From assembly GCF_037325665.1 (NCBI RefSeq), contig NC_090252.1:52844158-52908157 (forward strand): a DNA stretch of 64,000 bases, read 5' to 3'. A program made the translations under genes and the position numbers. Shown here one piece after another: positions 35,492 to 45,556 of this stretch; the stretch's first letter is position 1, and every line of letters starts with the position of its first letter. Origin of the DNA: Littorina saxatilis (lineage: Eukaryota; Mollusca; Gastropoda; Littorinimorpha; Littorinidae). Below the pieces are notes generated by a model. The model worked only from the letters and a program-made list of their open reading frames with translations, did no database searches and had not been told where the DNA came from.

Positions 35492-35950
35492 TCAAATCTT
35501 CACGAAATAATATTTTAAAAACTGCCACAGGTTTGTTGGCTTACATCCCACATATTTTTTACTTCGAATGTATATATGACAGATGGTTGTTTCAAGTACT
35601 GCCAAAGTTTCTTTTGAGTATAGACACTTGCCGGAATGTGCTAGTTGTGTAAACACATGAGAACAAACAACGTTTTCGAAATACAGACAGGTTTCACAGT
35701 CTTCAGAGTCGGGTATGTCCCTAACTTTGATATCAAATAAAATGTTTCGTTTTGTTGAGTCGTGAATTTTCACTGGTCTGTGTCGAATGTCTTCGGAATT
35801 TACATATGAAAAATAAACTTTGATCGAATTTAAGTCAAGTTTGTATTCCCCACCAGCGAAAAAGGTAGGTCGGTCGTGAGAAATGAGACAGACACGATTT
35901 CCCTTTTTAGCCACATTGCAATAGACAAAGGCACCAGTACAAAAACACAC
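35492..35950 (-). CDS. Unrecognised 152-residue open frame
   Basis: It begins MCFCTGAFVYCNVAKKGNRV and includes VCLISHDRPTFFAGG, VNSEDIRHRPVKIHDSTKR and DIPDSEDCETC. It is cysteine-rich with no transmembrane segment or known motif. The nucleotide stretch encoding VCLISHDRP recurs in opposite orientation in the three 200-bp repeats at 36251-36850. It may be part of a gene of the surrounding element, or chance. Confidence 0.3.
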   Translation of the reverse strand: MCFCTGAFVYCNVAKKGNRVCLISHDRPTFFAGGEYKLDLNSIKVYFSYVNSEDIRHRPVKIHDSTKRNILFDIKVRDIPDSEDCETCLYFENVVCSHVFTQLAHSGKCLYSKETLAVLETTICHIYIRSKKYVGCKPTNLWQFLKYYFVKI

Positions 35951-36250
35951 AAAGAAATCCAGTTAAAAGTACATTAGAAACCAAAGAACAGAGATAGATG
36001 AACACACTTAGTTAAAAAAAACAATGAATGTGTTTATGTTTAGTCGATACAATCGCATGTGAAGTAAACGGTCTTTTTTCTAAATGTGTCTGTCTCAAAA
36101 ACGTTAATTACAAATCTGTTCAGTTGGAATGGCTGTTAAAAGGTTTGGACGTAACATGCTTTTAATAAGTAGCAATTTCCATCAAATCACGATATGAAAG
36201 GGTTTTGAAAGGCTAACTACGGCTTATTCTACTTGCGCTTGGTCATTTTG

Positions 36251-36850
36251 TCACTCGGGCAAGGTGTCTGTCTCATTTTTTCTCACGACCGCCCTGCAGA
36301 CAAATCGTCCGCTATAACCGCCATACACAGCAAATTGTCATGATGCAACCAATTTTACACTTCCTATCCGTTGTCAGGCAGATAATCAACTGGCTGACTA
36401 AAGAATTTTTCAGCATGTGTTCATTTCAGAGCACGTTATTTACTGTCTAGTAACTCGGGCAAGGTGTCTGTCTCATTTTTTCTCACGACCGCCCTGCAGA
36501 CAAAATCGTCTGCAAAAACCGCCATACACAGCAAATTGTCATGATTCAACCAATTTTACACTTCCTATCCGTTGTCAGGCAGATGATCAACTGGCTGACT
36601 AAAGAATTTTTCGGCATGTGTTTATTTCAGAGCACGTTATTTACTGTCTAGTCACTCGGGCAAGGTGTCTGTCTCATTTTTTCTCACGACCGTCCTGAAG
36701 ACAAATCGTCTGCTATGACCGCCATACACAGCAAATTGCCATGATGCGACCAATTTTATACTTCCTATCCGTTGTCAGGCAGATGATCAACTGGCTGACT
36801 AAAGAATTTTTCGGCATGTGTTTATTTCAGAGCACGTTATTTACTGTCTG
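36251..36850 (+). repeat. Three tandem 200-bp repeats
   Basis: ACTCGGGCAAGGTGTCTGTC starts at 36253, 36453 and 36654. Each unit runs through CTCACGACCG, CGCCATACACAGCAAATTG, CCTATCCGTTGTCAGGCAGA and GCACGTTATTTACTGTC. Copies are about 95% alike by eye. Confidence 0.9.
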
Positions 36851-37784
36851 TCTCTGAAAACCTTGAATTCTCACGACCGCCCGGCACTTTGACGGTCATT
36901 TCTTACCAAATGTTAAGCAGATTCATTTGTAAAATAACAACATTCAGTGACTGTGTCTGATCAACGCCAGTGGTTTTTTTCAATCCTTGAATGCACTGCA
37001 TTGTGAATGTTGTGGTCAAGTGAGAGTTTTATAGACATTGCCGTACGTTTTTCAACACTTTGATGACGTCAGACAGCAGATTGAAAACGTTCCAACTTGG
37101 AAAGAGAGCCAGTCACGATCATATAATCGTAGGGAATCAATAGTTGCTTTGTGTATTAACTTTCAAGTGCTTTTAAAAGTTTGATTTTTATCATTGTTAT
37201 TGTTGCATATGTGCGTGCGTACGTGCGTGCGCGCCTGTCAGTGTGGAAGAGTGTAGCCTGGTAAGTGTATCCAATTCCGACCGACTTCGGGGATACCTAA
37301 ATCCGACCGATTTTCCAAGTCACTAATGATGAGGTTCACACGTCATCCCAACAGAAAGAATGCCATTCATACAAGGGCCATTCATGAACGGTTGATGACG
37401 CGACGTCACGAACCAATCGTTTCGTCACGAGAGTTAATTGCGTCATCTGCACCGCGGCGCGAAATGTGCCTTCGCCATACGTTTCTTGCAAAGGGGGAGA
37501 TAATTTGATGAACAGAGTTGTGTTTCTTTTACATGGATGTTAATAAGTGTTTTTGGAAGAATAATGTTATGGTTCTGACTAAATCTCATTGTACTTTTTA
37601 ATCGAAAAGGGGAAAATCTTATCGGTCGTGATTAGATACCCAGTTTTTGAGAGAGTATTTAAATCCGACAACAACGCAGATAATACAAAACGCTGCACAA
37701 AATCCCAGTAAAACCATTCATTGTTTACGTTTATGACTTGAAAAAAGCATATGAACAAGGAAACATATCAGATGATGTATTATC

Positions 37785-37841
37785 TAGCTGTGTGTGTGTG
37801 TGTGTGTGTGAGCGTGCGGCCGAGCGTTGCGCGCACGTGTT

Positions 37842-37895
<54 letters not shown>

Positions 37896-37968
37896 TGTGT
37901 GTGTGTGTGTAAGCGTGCGCGCGAGCGTTGTGCGCACGTGTTCGTTTGTGTTAGCGTATGTGTGTGTG

Positions 37969-38021
<53 letters not shown>

Positions 38022-38025
38022 TGAT
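37785..38025. repeat. Complex (GT)n/(GTGC)n microsatellite with internal duplication
   Basis: GT runs are broken by GTGCGT and by a repeated segment (GAGCGTTG.GCGCACGTGTTCG) near 37823 and 37923, about 100 bp apart. Confidence 0.85.
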
Positions 38026-38130
38026 GCGTGAGTGTTCATGCGTGCGTACTTGCATGTGTGCGTGCGAGAGGGGTTGTTTTTTTTTTTATGTGTGCAGAGT
38101 AGTAGTTGTAGAAAATGCAAGACAGTAAGG

Positions 38131-38330
38131 TTCAGTCTGTAGTGGATATACTGGGACAGCGTCCATGTACTATGCCACAGTTCAGTCTGTAGTGGATATA
38201 CTGGGACAGCGTCCATGTACTATGCCACAGTTCAGTCTGTGGTGGATATACTGGGACTGCGTCCAGGTACTATGCCACAGTTCAGTCAGTAGTGGATATA
38301 CTAGGACTGCGTTAAGGTACTCTGCCACAG
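38131..38330 (+). repeat. Four tandem 50-bp repeats
   Basis: TTCAGTCTGTAGTGGATATA starts at 38131, 38181, 38231 and 38281, an exact 50-bp period. Later copies diverge slightly. Confidence 0.95.
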
Positions 38331-38464
38331 TCTTTGATGACGTCATTTCCGTTTTTGTGATAGTTGACGCGGACCCGTTAAGTAATTTTTGATTAAGTCG
38401 GGACTTTGATATTGCATTTGAGCCAGGTAGCTTGAAAATAAGTGAATTAGTTCGCTCATTAAAA

Positions 38465-39130
38465 TTGTCATCAAAAACGAATATTTCATTACAGATTCAA
38501 ACACTACTGCATTGTACTTCTTATCTTCTCCTGATTTAAAATATATATATACATATGTTATGTTTACTTTAAAAACGCGTTCAGAATTAAAGAAAACAGG
38601 TTGAGTATGCTTCGCGGAGATGAGTGTGATCCGTGACGGTTTTCGGGTATGGTTAGCCGAGACTATCTGAATTTAGTCTCGCCGATCGGACTGGTTTTTT
38701 TTTTTAGTTTATCCTTCAATTTGATGCCTATAGATTGACTACATGTTTTTATATCGCTTTACGCGACTTGTTTTAAATTTCGTCAAGTTATGAAATGTAT
38801 TATAAAATTTGGTACATAACATTCTAAAAATTGCAAATAACAATAACACTTTTGATTACAGATTCAAAAGTTATTGCATTGTATCCTTTGGATTTCCTGG
38901 ATCCCAATGTATAAACAGATATATATGTCATGCTTAGTGTGAAAATCTGCTCAAATGAGAAAAATCGCCCGTTTTGTTCATATGCTTCGCGGAGGCAACC
39001 CGTCTCGGTCTTCTGGTTTCGGCTAGCCAAATCTCACTAGCATTGTTAATGACTCGTCCCTGATTCCAATGTTGATCTTTTAGTTTCAAACCAACTTAAT
39101 GTTTTATTATCACTTCACATGACTTGTTGT
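38465..39130 (+). repeat. Diverged tandem duplication of about 370 bp
   Basis: ATTACAGATTCAAA.A and TATGCTTCGCGGAG occur in the same order near 38490/38605 and 38856/38980, each followed by a GGTT(A/T)...GGCTAGCC-like segment. Conservation is patchy, so the duplication is old. Confidence 0.55.
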
Positions 39131-40423
39131 GTATATTTTTTTTCGCTGTCATGATGTCACCATTTAGAGGGTAGGGTTACATTTTCAGGTATTTATTCCC
39201 CAAGAATATGCAAAAAAAATTCCAAACTCGTTTTTTTCTATTGGTCAATGATTCTACTTTTTTTTTACAGTGAGAAATGGAGTGCAATTAACATTGTTAC
39301 TTTTGAAGGTATGCTCATGACGTGCATCACAGCGAAATAGCAGTTCAGAAGAACGGAATTCCCATAATTAGTCCTTATTTGCTGCTTTTTTCACTGAGCT
39401 CGGAAATGATATTTTGCTTGCATTGTTATTGCTTAATTTATTAAAGCCTCTGGACAATATTCTTTGAATAAATCGTTACCCAATTCTGTTTACGTCTATC
39501 CCTTTGTTTGATAGAGTACTGTAACAAGCTATCACATTATGTCGACAAGAATGCGTCTCCATACAAGTTTTTGTCTTGATTCCATCCAGGAGGATGTCAG
39601 GCTTTAATAAAAACACTATTTCAAAGATCTCTGTCAAGATTGATTTTGTTGAAAAAAAAGGAAGTCTGTGATTGAAGATTGTGAAACCTGCCTACAGCGA
39701 TTATGAATTTTAGTCGACTTTTGAGTTGATACATTACATTTTTATCAGTTTTATTTTGGGGGTACCCTTATTTGGGCGGCGGTCAAATAACCCATGTAAA
39801 GGCCACCTTTTATCTTAAAAGTGTTCCAGTTAGCCAAGTTGAGTGCCCTCAATAGCATACATTGAATATAACAGCACAGGAATGAATGTTTTCGTTTTGG
39901 TATGAAAATTGGTGCAATATATTTATTTTTGCACAGTTTAGGTAATCCACAAATTCTTCAACCCTGCCACCCACACCGTCCAATCATTCTCTGCACCAAC
40001 AATACATGTATTGTTTGTTTAAAAATGTGTTTGTGTTAGTTTCTATTGCAAGAGAATGTCTTGTAGCATCAAAAATGCCTAAATACCCTTTTATTGGCGG
40101 CCATTTTGAAAATTGTAAAAAAACTACTGATTTCTTAATTTTTTCACGGTGGCTCTGTATCAGGTTTTGTTAAGCAAAAGCAAATGTCCATTTACGCCAA
40201 ATTTGCTGTTAATCACATGAAGTGAAATATGCCTAACATACCCAACCGTTTACACTGGCGGCCATTTTGAAAAATTGTTTAAAAACTACCCATTTTTTAA
40301 TTTTTCGCGATGGCTCTGTATCAGGTTTTGTTAAGCACATAAAACTCTTCATATTTGCTTAATTTGGTGTTTGTTGCATGATTTGAATGATTTTGCAACA
40401 TAGGAGCCCCACTACTACCATCA

Positions 40424-40480
40424 TCATCATTATCATCATCATCATCATCATCATCATCGTCGTCGTCATCGTCGTCGTCG

Positions 40481-40566
<86 letters not shown>
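40424..40566. repeat. (ATC)n microsatellite, first block
   Basis: About 140 bp of ATC/GTC units just outside the TIR element. It is followed directly by a partial exon copy. Confidence 0.95.
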
Positions 40567-40567
<1 letters not shown>

Positions 40568-40568
40568 C

Positions 40569-40655
40569 GTTGCATCGTGTACAGGGCAGATGCACCAGAG
40601 CGTGATGTCTCTCTACCCGCTACTGGAGAAGCACAGCCAGGCCACGTTCCGCTGT
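40569..40655 (+). pseudogene. Partial duplicate of exon 6
   Basis: This stretch repeats the acceptor and first 69 or so bases of the exon at 40826: GTGTACAG, then CAG.TG.ACCAGAGCGTGATG through GCCACGTTCCGCTGT. It keeps the same frame and then runs straight into (CAT)n with no donor site. It appears to be a tandem duplication of microsatellite plus exon start. It would encode a polyhistidine run if read through, so it is probably not used. Confidence 0.75.
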
Positions 40656-40682
40656 CATCATCATCATAATCATCATCATCAG

Positions 40683-40744
<62 letters not shown>

Positions 40745-40800
40745 CCACCATCATCATAATCACCATCACCATCACTATCATCATCATCATCATCATCATC
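40656..40800. repeat. (ATC)n microsatellite, second block
   Basis: About 145 bp of ATC with CACC and ATAATC interruptions, ending some 25 nt before the exon 6 acceptor. Confidence 0.95.
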
Positions 40801-40825
40801 TCCAGTCGTTGCATTGTGTGTACAG

Positions 40826-40987
40826 GACAGCTGTACCAGAGCGTGATGTCTCTCTACCCGCTACTAGAGAAGCACAGCGAGGCCACGTTCCGCTGTTATC
40901 TGGTTGTGAACATGACGAAAGTGAGTGAAAGCCTGCGCGGGACATACCGCTTTGGGAAAGTCGGGGCGCCGCACTACGAAAAGCCAC
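40826..40987 (+). CDS. Ig-superfamily membrane protein, exon 6: end of Ig domain 2
   Basis: Acceptor TGTGTACAG and donor CCAC|GTGAGT bound 162 nt (phase 1 in and out), 53 full codons. QLYQSVMSLYPLLEKHSEAT leads into FRCYLVVNMTKVSES, giving the second cysteine of domain 2 and an NMT sequon. The exon ends in a short juxtamembrane stretch (FGKVGAPHYEKP). Its 5' part is duplicated upstream at 40569-40655. Confidence 0.88.
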
Positions 40988-41080
40988 GTGAGTCAAGCGC
41001 ATGGCTGCATGAGTCTTGCGGGCCATGGGCTCAGTTGATAGAGCACATCCAGTATACAAAAACAATGAAGGTGTGCCATT

Positions 41081-41083
<3 letters not shown>

Positions 41084-41133
<50 letters not shown>

Positions 41134-41140
41134 TGTGTGA
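41084..41140. repeat. (GT)n microsatellite
   Basis: About 55 bp of GT in intron 6, just after a tRNA-like SINE trace (GGGCTCAGTTGATAGAGCAC at about 41028). Confidence 0.9.
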
Positions 41141-41596
41141 ATGTCTTGCTATGTCCAAAATAAACCGTTCTGATAATTAAATGTTCTAGACCTTTGATCC
41201 TGGGTTAAAATCGTTGCCGTAATGACGCCCAAGGATAAACTTCATGTGCAGTTTTGGATGTAAGTCTTGCGAGTCATGTAGCTAGAGTTTTGAAACGGAG
41301 CAAATGTGTAGCGTCTGATCGATGACCTTTAAATATTGTTAAAGTTCGCTTGACCTCTGTCGTATGTCAAGATTACATTGGTGGCATTTAGCGGGGGATA
41401 GTATAATTTACACATTCATTGGGGCACATGATCTCTAGAGCGCTCATGTCATCGTAATGCCGACTTTCGGGAGTGCTCTTAGCCTTTCACAAAAAAACAT
41501 TTTGGTCATATCGGTTGAATCAACTCCCTGTATCGGCATAGACCTGGCAGAACAGTGACTGAAAACAGCACCGACGGTACAACAATCCTGATAACG

Positions 41597-41866
41597 CAGG
41601 ATGGCAAAATCTCAACATTTTAACTCGTCAGCCGGGCGAGTAACTTCAAGAAAGTCACTAGTCCGGCAGAAATTTCACTGGCTCGGTACATACCACCGTT
41701 GGTCTGCAGTGTTTATATGGCTTAAACACTCTAAAGTACAACCAAACGGGTCGCATTTGACCAGAATTTTCATTGGCCAGCCGGGCGAGTTACCAGGCAA
41801 TTTCTACTACCCCGGTGGATTTTTTACTCGCCCCTGGCAACCGGGCGGACGATTTGGCCATCCCTG
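41597..41866. mobile_element. 270-bp MITE with CAGG.ATGGC ends
   Basis: The left end CAGGATGGCAAAATC and right end GATTTGGCCATCCCTG are inverted. TAACG flanks both sides. GGGCGAG motifs recur inside. A partial copy is at 13088-13170. The end sequence is hAT-like, but the visible flank match is only 5 bp. Confidence 0.6.
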
Positions 41867-42059
41867 TAACGGAAATGAAGTGCTCCTTGGGACCCGCACT
41901 TTTCAAATTGAGTGCATCGCGCGACACTTTTAATGAATTTCTAGTACGCTTTTCCGGATTCTAATGCGTTTAGAACGCAGAGACGCACAGTATGAGAATC
42001 CAAGCATACATATTTTTGAACAGACCATTATTGATAAAGTGTGTGAGAGAAATGCCACA

Positions 42060-42455
42060 TTAGTATCTCGTTACCTCAATTTTCACAGTAAATTGCTTGT
42101 GCATTGATGACGTATGGTGACGAAGTATCTGTTCAACTTTCACAGTGATTTGCTTGTTCAGTGATGACGTATCAATGATACGGCGTATGGTGACGTAGTA
42201 TCTCGTTAGATCAACTTTCACAGTGAAGTGCTTGTGCATTGATGACGTGTGTTGACATACTAGTTTCTCGTCACTTCAATGTCCACAGTAAATTGCTTTT
42301 GCATTGATGACGTACGGTGACGTAGTATCTCATTGCCTCAACTTTCACAGTGAAGTAATTGTGCATTAATGACGTCACGGTATGGTGACGTAGTATCTCG
42401 TAAGTTTATCTTTCACAGTAAATTGCTTGTGCATTGATGACGTGTGATGATTTAG
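42060..42455 (+). repeat. About six tandem 55-80-bp repeats with TGACGT sites
   Basis: Units read approximately TATCTCGTTACCTCAACTTT, CACAGTAAATTGCTTGTGCA, TTGATGACGTATGGTGACGT. Each has one or two TGACGT half-sites and one full TGACGTCA occurs at about 42370. The array ends 70 bp before exon 7. Confidence 0.8.
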
Positions 42456-42526
42456 CAATAGTCGTGCAAACATACCGCCAGATCTGTAATGGCAAAAACT
42501 TAAGCTTGGGAATGATGATGTTGCAG

Positions 42527-42655
42527 TGAGACAGAGGTATGAGTACACGACGACGTCATTGCTGACGTTCTTACTCGGATTCATTGGCTTCATCGTTGCT
42601 TTCGGCGCTTCCATCTTCTACTTCCTCAACAAGAAGTATCGCTGCTTCGCCAGGA
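42527..42655 (+). CDS. Ig-superfamily membrane protein, exon 7: transmembrane helix
   Basis: Acceptor GTTGCAG and donor AGGA|GTGAGG bound 129 nt (phase 1 in and out), 42 full codons. RQRYEYTTT is followed by LLTFLLGFIGFIVAFGASIF, a single hydrophobic helix with GxxxxG spacing. The stop-transfer NKKYRCFAR then gives a type I topology with the Ig domains outside. A copy of this exon's 3' end lies in the next intron (42779-42816). Confidence 0.88.
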
Positions 42656-42778
42656 GTGAGGAGACATGCTTGTCATCTGTGTGTGTTTGTCCGTCTGCCT
42701 GTCTGTGTATTCTTCTTCGGGTGTGTTTGTTAGTTTGTGGCCTCATTGGCACAGTCCTGTCACATTCTTTGACTCTCT

Positions 42779-42816
42779 GAACAAGAAGTATCGCTACTTC
42801 GCCAGGAGTGAGGAAA
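42779..42816 (+). pseudogene. Echo of the 3' end of exon 7
   Basis: GAACAAGAAGTATCGCTACT followed by TCGCCAGGAGTGAGG repeats exon 7's last 33 or so bases plus its donor site, about 150 bp downstream and preceded by similar flanking text (GACTCTCT). It lacks an acceptor and is not expected to be spliced in. Confidence 0.75.
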
Positions 42817-42945
42817 CGTGTTTGTCTGTCTATGTGTGTGTTTGTCTGTCTGTATGTGTTTGTCTGTATGTGTTTGTCTGTATGCCTTTCTGTCTGTCTG
42901 TATGCCTTTCTGTCTGTCTGTCTGTCTCCCTGTCTGTGTGTATTT
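42817..42945. repeat. (TGTC)n/(TCTG)n-rich low complexity
   Basis: Imperfect GTCTGTCTGTATGTGTTT repeats follow the partial exon copy. Confidence 0.8.
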
Positions 42946-42996
42946 TAGATAATTGCAGCATTTTTAAGACTTTCATTGTCTTGTTTTCTTTTTCAG

Positions 42997-43015
42997 AAAC
43001 GGGTGTGCCAACAGA
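42997..43015 (+). CDS. Ig-superfamily membrane protein, exon 8: 19-nt microexon
   Basis: A good pyrimidine tract and TTTTTCAG precede AAACGGGTGTGCCAACAGA, which is followed by GTGAGT. It enters in phase 1 and leaves in phase 2, joining ..FAR to KTGVPTE and on to LLEEEKE. The phase change is exactly what the last exon needs, which supports it strongly despite its size. Confidence 0.75.
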
Positions 43016-43123
43016 GTGAGTATTGTTTGTTGTTACCAAAAAACAAGCTTGTGTAGTTTCCAATAGATTTTAACAAACATATAATCATTCACAATGTGTA
43101 TAGTATCAACTCACTGTGTCCCA

Positions 43124-43143
43124 GGTACGGATATATCCGTACC
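43124..43143. repeat. 20-bp perfect palindrome
   Basis: GGTACGGATATATCCGTACC. A degenerate echo (GGTAAGGATATATCCGCTC) lies about 45 bp downstream. Confidence 0.8.
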
Positions 43144-44043
43144 CACTAATATGGCTATATCTGACCAGGTAAGGATATATCCGCTCAGACTGTTAGCTTC
43201 AGTCGCGTAGTGTAACGTCGATCTAACGCCTGCATTCCAGCGTGTTGATACACTGTTACTGTACACATGCATGCAGTTACTACAATTCTGAGTGACCTGC
43301 TGCAGCACAGCTGGTCACGGCTAAAAAAAAGCTTGGTCAACATAGCTAGGGTAGAAAGTGTTTAAATGACTGTAGATCCATTAGTGTTTGCATGAGACGA
43401 TGAAACATTCAACATGTTTGTTCTTGTTTTTGTTCTTCTTGTGTTTCTTTGATGTTGATTAAATTTACTTACACTTTCTGTTTTATGTCGGACATATTTG
43501 TTCGAAGGTTGTAAAAAGGTTGCAAGCTTGGACAATAAAGGTTCAATTTGTAAACAACCAATAAAATGTACACGCACATATGACAATTAATGTTTGAAGT
43601 AGGCTGAATTTAAATGCTGTAAGATATAGCTAGAGCTAGGAAATGCGGAGGGGTGTTCATTCCTCTAGTCTGCTGGGAAGATAGAAAGAGAAAGTGAATA
43701 CATCAACGTTGAGATATGACTGTCAATCCATACTGATAGAAGAAGAGAAAGGGGAGGGGAGTGTAAACACTTGTTCCTTGTAAATAATACAGTGTTCTAG
43801 ATGGTCGAACGTGTAGCAAAGACCTGTACGTGTACGTGTAGATATTGCGTCACCCGTGTCTGGTCTCACTTTGTTTTCAAGTGTTCCAAATGCATAGTTG
43901 TTTTGCTCCCACCAAGACTGCCGATCTTGGCAAACGCGTGACGTAAAAACTAGATTTGATGACGTTACCCGTACACGTTCTCGTACACGTCCTCAACAGT
44001 GCTGATCTAGATCTTGCTAATTGTGATGTGACTGTCGTTGCAG

Positions 44044-44269
44044 ACTGCTAGAGGAAGAGAAAGAGCTGGCGGAGCTGGAGGAGCAGTTCAACGAGGCTCT
44101 GCAGGCCGACACCAAGCTACACGCCGCTGCCAGAGCATCCCCCTTCTCTGGTCCCCTCTCCAGCGGTGTCGATGATCCAAGTGTGGCGGAAAGCTCTGTT
44201 GTGGAAGATAGCTCTGTGGTGGAAAGCTCGGCGTATGAGAGCTCTGTGATGGAAATGTCCTCCACCTAA
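44044..44269 (+). CDS. Ig-superfamily membrane protein, exon 9: cytoplasmic tail and stop
   Basis: Acceptor GTCGTTGCAG, phase 2 in, TAA at 44267-44269. LLEEEKELAELEEQFNEALQ is a highly charged, probably helical stretch. AARASPFSGPLSSGVDDPS follows, then an acidic-serine repeat (AESSVVEDSSVVESSAYESS) ending MEMSST. No ITIM, ITAM or PDZ-type end is evident. The SSVVE repeat extends as decayed copies past the stop codon. Confidence 0.88.
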
Positions 44270-44640
44270 GCCATCTCTTGGGGTTGGGGATGGAATGTGC
44301 GGTTGAAGGGTTGAATTTGTATGTCGTTGGGGTTGAGAAGGTGCGGGGGGGGGGGGGGGGGGGTTGGTACAGGAGTGTACGTTGGTGGAAAGGGGGCTCT
44401 GTGGTGGAAGATAGCTCTGTAGTTGAAAGTTATGTAGTTACGAGTCATCTCTTGAGGGCTGGGACGAAATGTTCGGTTTTTAGGGTTGACTTTGTGTGCC
44501 GAGGAGGTGGGGGGGGGGGGGGGTGTGTAGATACGTGTAGGTGGGTTGAGGAGGGGGCTATGTGGCGGAGATGACTGTTGCAGATGAAAGTTCTGCGAAG
44601 AAAGCTCTGTGACGTAGAGCACTGGCGCCTGATTGATGAG
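44270..44640 (+). repeat. Tandem duplication of last-exon end and 3' flank
   Basis: Two blocks of about 185 bp (from CCATCTCTTGGGGTTGGGGA at 44272 and TCATCTCTTGAGGGCTGGGA at 44447) each contain a GGTTGA..TTTGT segment, a run of 14-18 G, and a decayed AGCTCTGTGGTGGAAGATAG coding repeat. They probably lie in the 3' UTR. Confidence 0.7.
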
Positions 44641-44981
44641 GTACTGGTTTGTGAGGCAGGGGGAGGTCTGTGGTGGATGGTGACTTTGTATTAGACAATC
44701 CGTGGTTTAGAGCAAAATGATGTTGATCGCATGGTAAGTTTGGCTGATGATGTAGTTTGCGACGGGAGACAGAGATGTTGCCGACACAGTTAGCGTGTTA
44801 AAGAAACTAAGACGCTGGTGTGTAGGTTTTGTCGTAGCCCTTGTGACCGTGGCAACACACCCTTTCATGTTCTACTCAAAAGAAAGTTGTTGGCGCCCAC
44901 TTCTGTCAGGGTTTGCTTTTCTTTCAATTGGGATTGTGTTGACCTAAAACGTATCGGTATTTTACCGGACCTACTTAAATA

Positions 44982-45112
44982 CCGGTGTAGCACGAGAAAA
45001 TTACTCCCACGAGATTTTTACTCCGGAAAGGTGTACTCGGAGTAAGAATTTCTTACAAAATTTTTACTCCGGAGTAAATTTTTTGTGGAGTAAAAATTTC
45101 GTGTTTCACCGG
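44982..45112. repeat. Foldback element with ACTCCGGAGT core motifs
   Basis: CCGGTGTAGCACGAGAAAAT at the left is inverted as ATTTCGTGTTTCACCGG at the right. Inside are several TTTACTCC(GG)AGTAAA palindromes. Confidence 0.6.
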
Positions 45113-45444
45113 AATGAAATCGACAACAGCTCTTCCTAACGATTGATGTTTCGTTTGAATGGAATTTGACAAAATTAATACAATCTGATTACTGTGTTGC
45201 AGACTTGAAATGAATGATTGGTGTTATGGATTAACTTTTTTCTATGAGCGCATAATATAGGGAAACGAATCCGATTACCCGTTGTGATGGCCTACACCAT
45301 TGCTTTTTTACACTTAGTATATTCTGAAGAATCTAGTGAATTAAACACTTGAGAAATTCAGGTTCGGGGTTGGCTTTGTCTTTAAATGAGCGAAATGATT
45401 TCATCTCTGGAGTTACCTCTGTGTCTGCTTTTATTTCTGTGAGT

Positions 45445-45556
<112 letters not shown>

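Larger units (their letters stand above)
32843..40414. mobile_element. 7.57-kb TIR-bounded element, unclassified DNA transposon candidate
   Basis: The left end TAGTGGGGCTCGTATGTTGC (32843) is inverted at the right (TAGTGGGGCTCCTATGTTGC read from 40414). Matching continues for about 120 bp (AATCATTCA.ATC.TGCAACA, AACACCA, GATACAGAGCC) and weakly to GGCGGCC/GGCCGCC near 33225 and 40098. CTA lies just outside both ends (32840-32842, 40415-40417), a possible 3-bp target duplication. The right arm holds a duplicated block (about 40140 and 40300). Inside are a relic of a coding region (34510-34705), an antisense frame (35492-35950) and three tandem-repeat blocks. A possible first exon (ATG at 33202, donor AAG|GTAAGT at 33272) is speculative. 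The superfamily is unknown. Confidence 0.65.

Noticed and set aside
36251-36850. CRISPR or exon array
   Set aside because: Three whole-unit tandem copies without spacers. Frames are not kept open across units.
38131-38330. CRISPR-like array
   Set aside because: The 50-bp units are contiguous tandem repeats with no spacers, in a eukaryotic intron.
32843-40414. Polinton/Maverick assignment for the 7.57-kb element
   Set aside because: It is too short, has no polymerase, integrase or capsid signature, and the flank match is 3 bp rather than 6.
40590-40928. A polyhistidine protein beginning MHQSVMSLYPLLEK
   Set aside because: It is the partial exon 6 duplicate running into an ATC microsatellite, not an independent gene.
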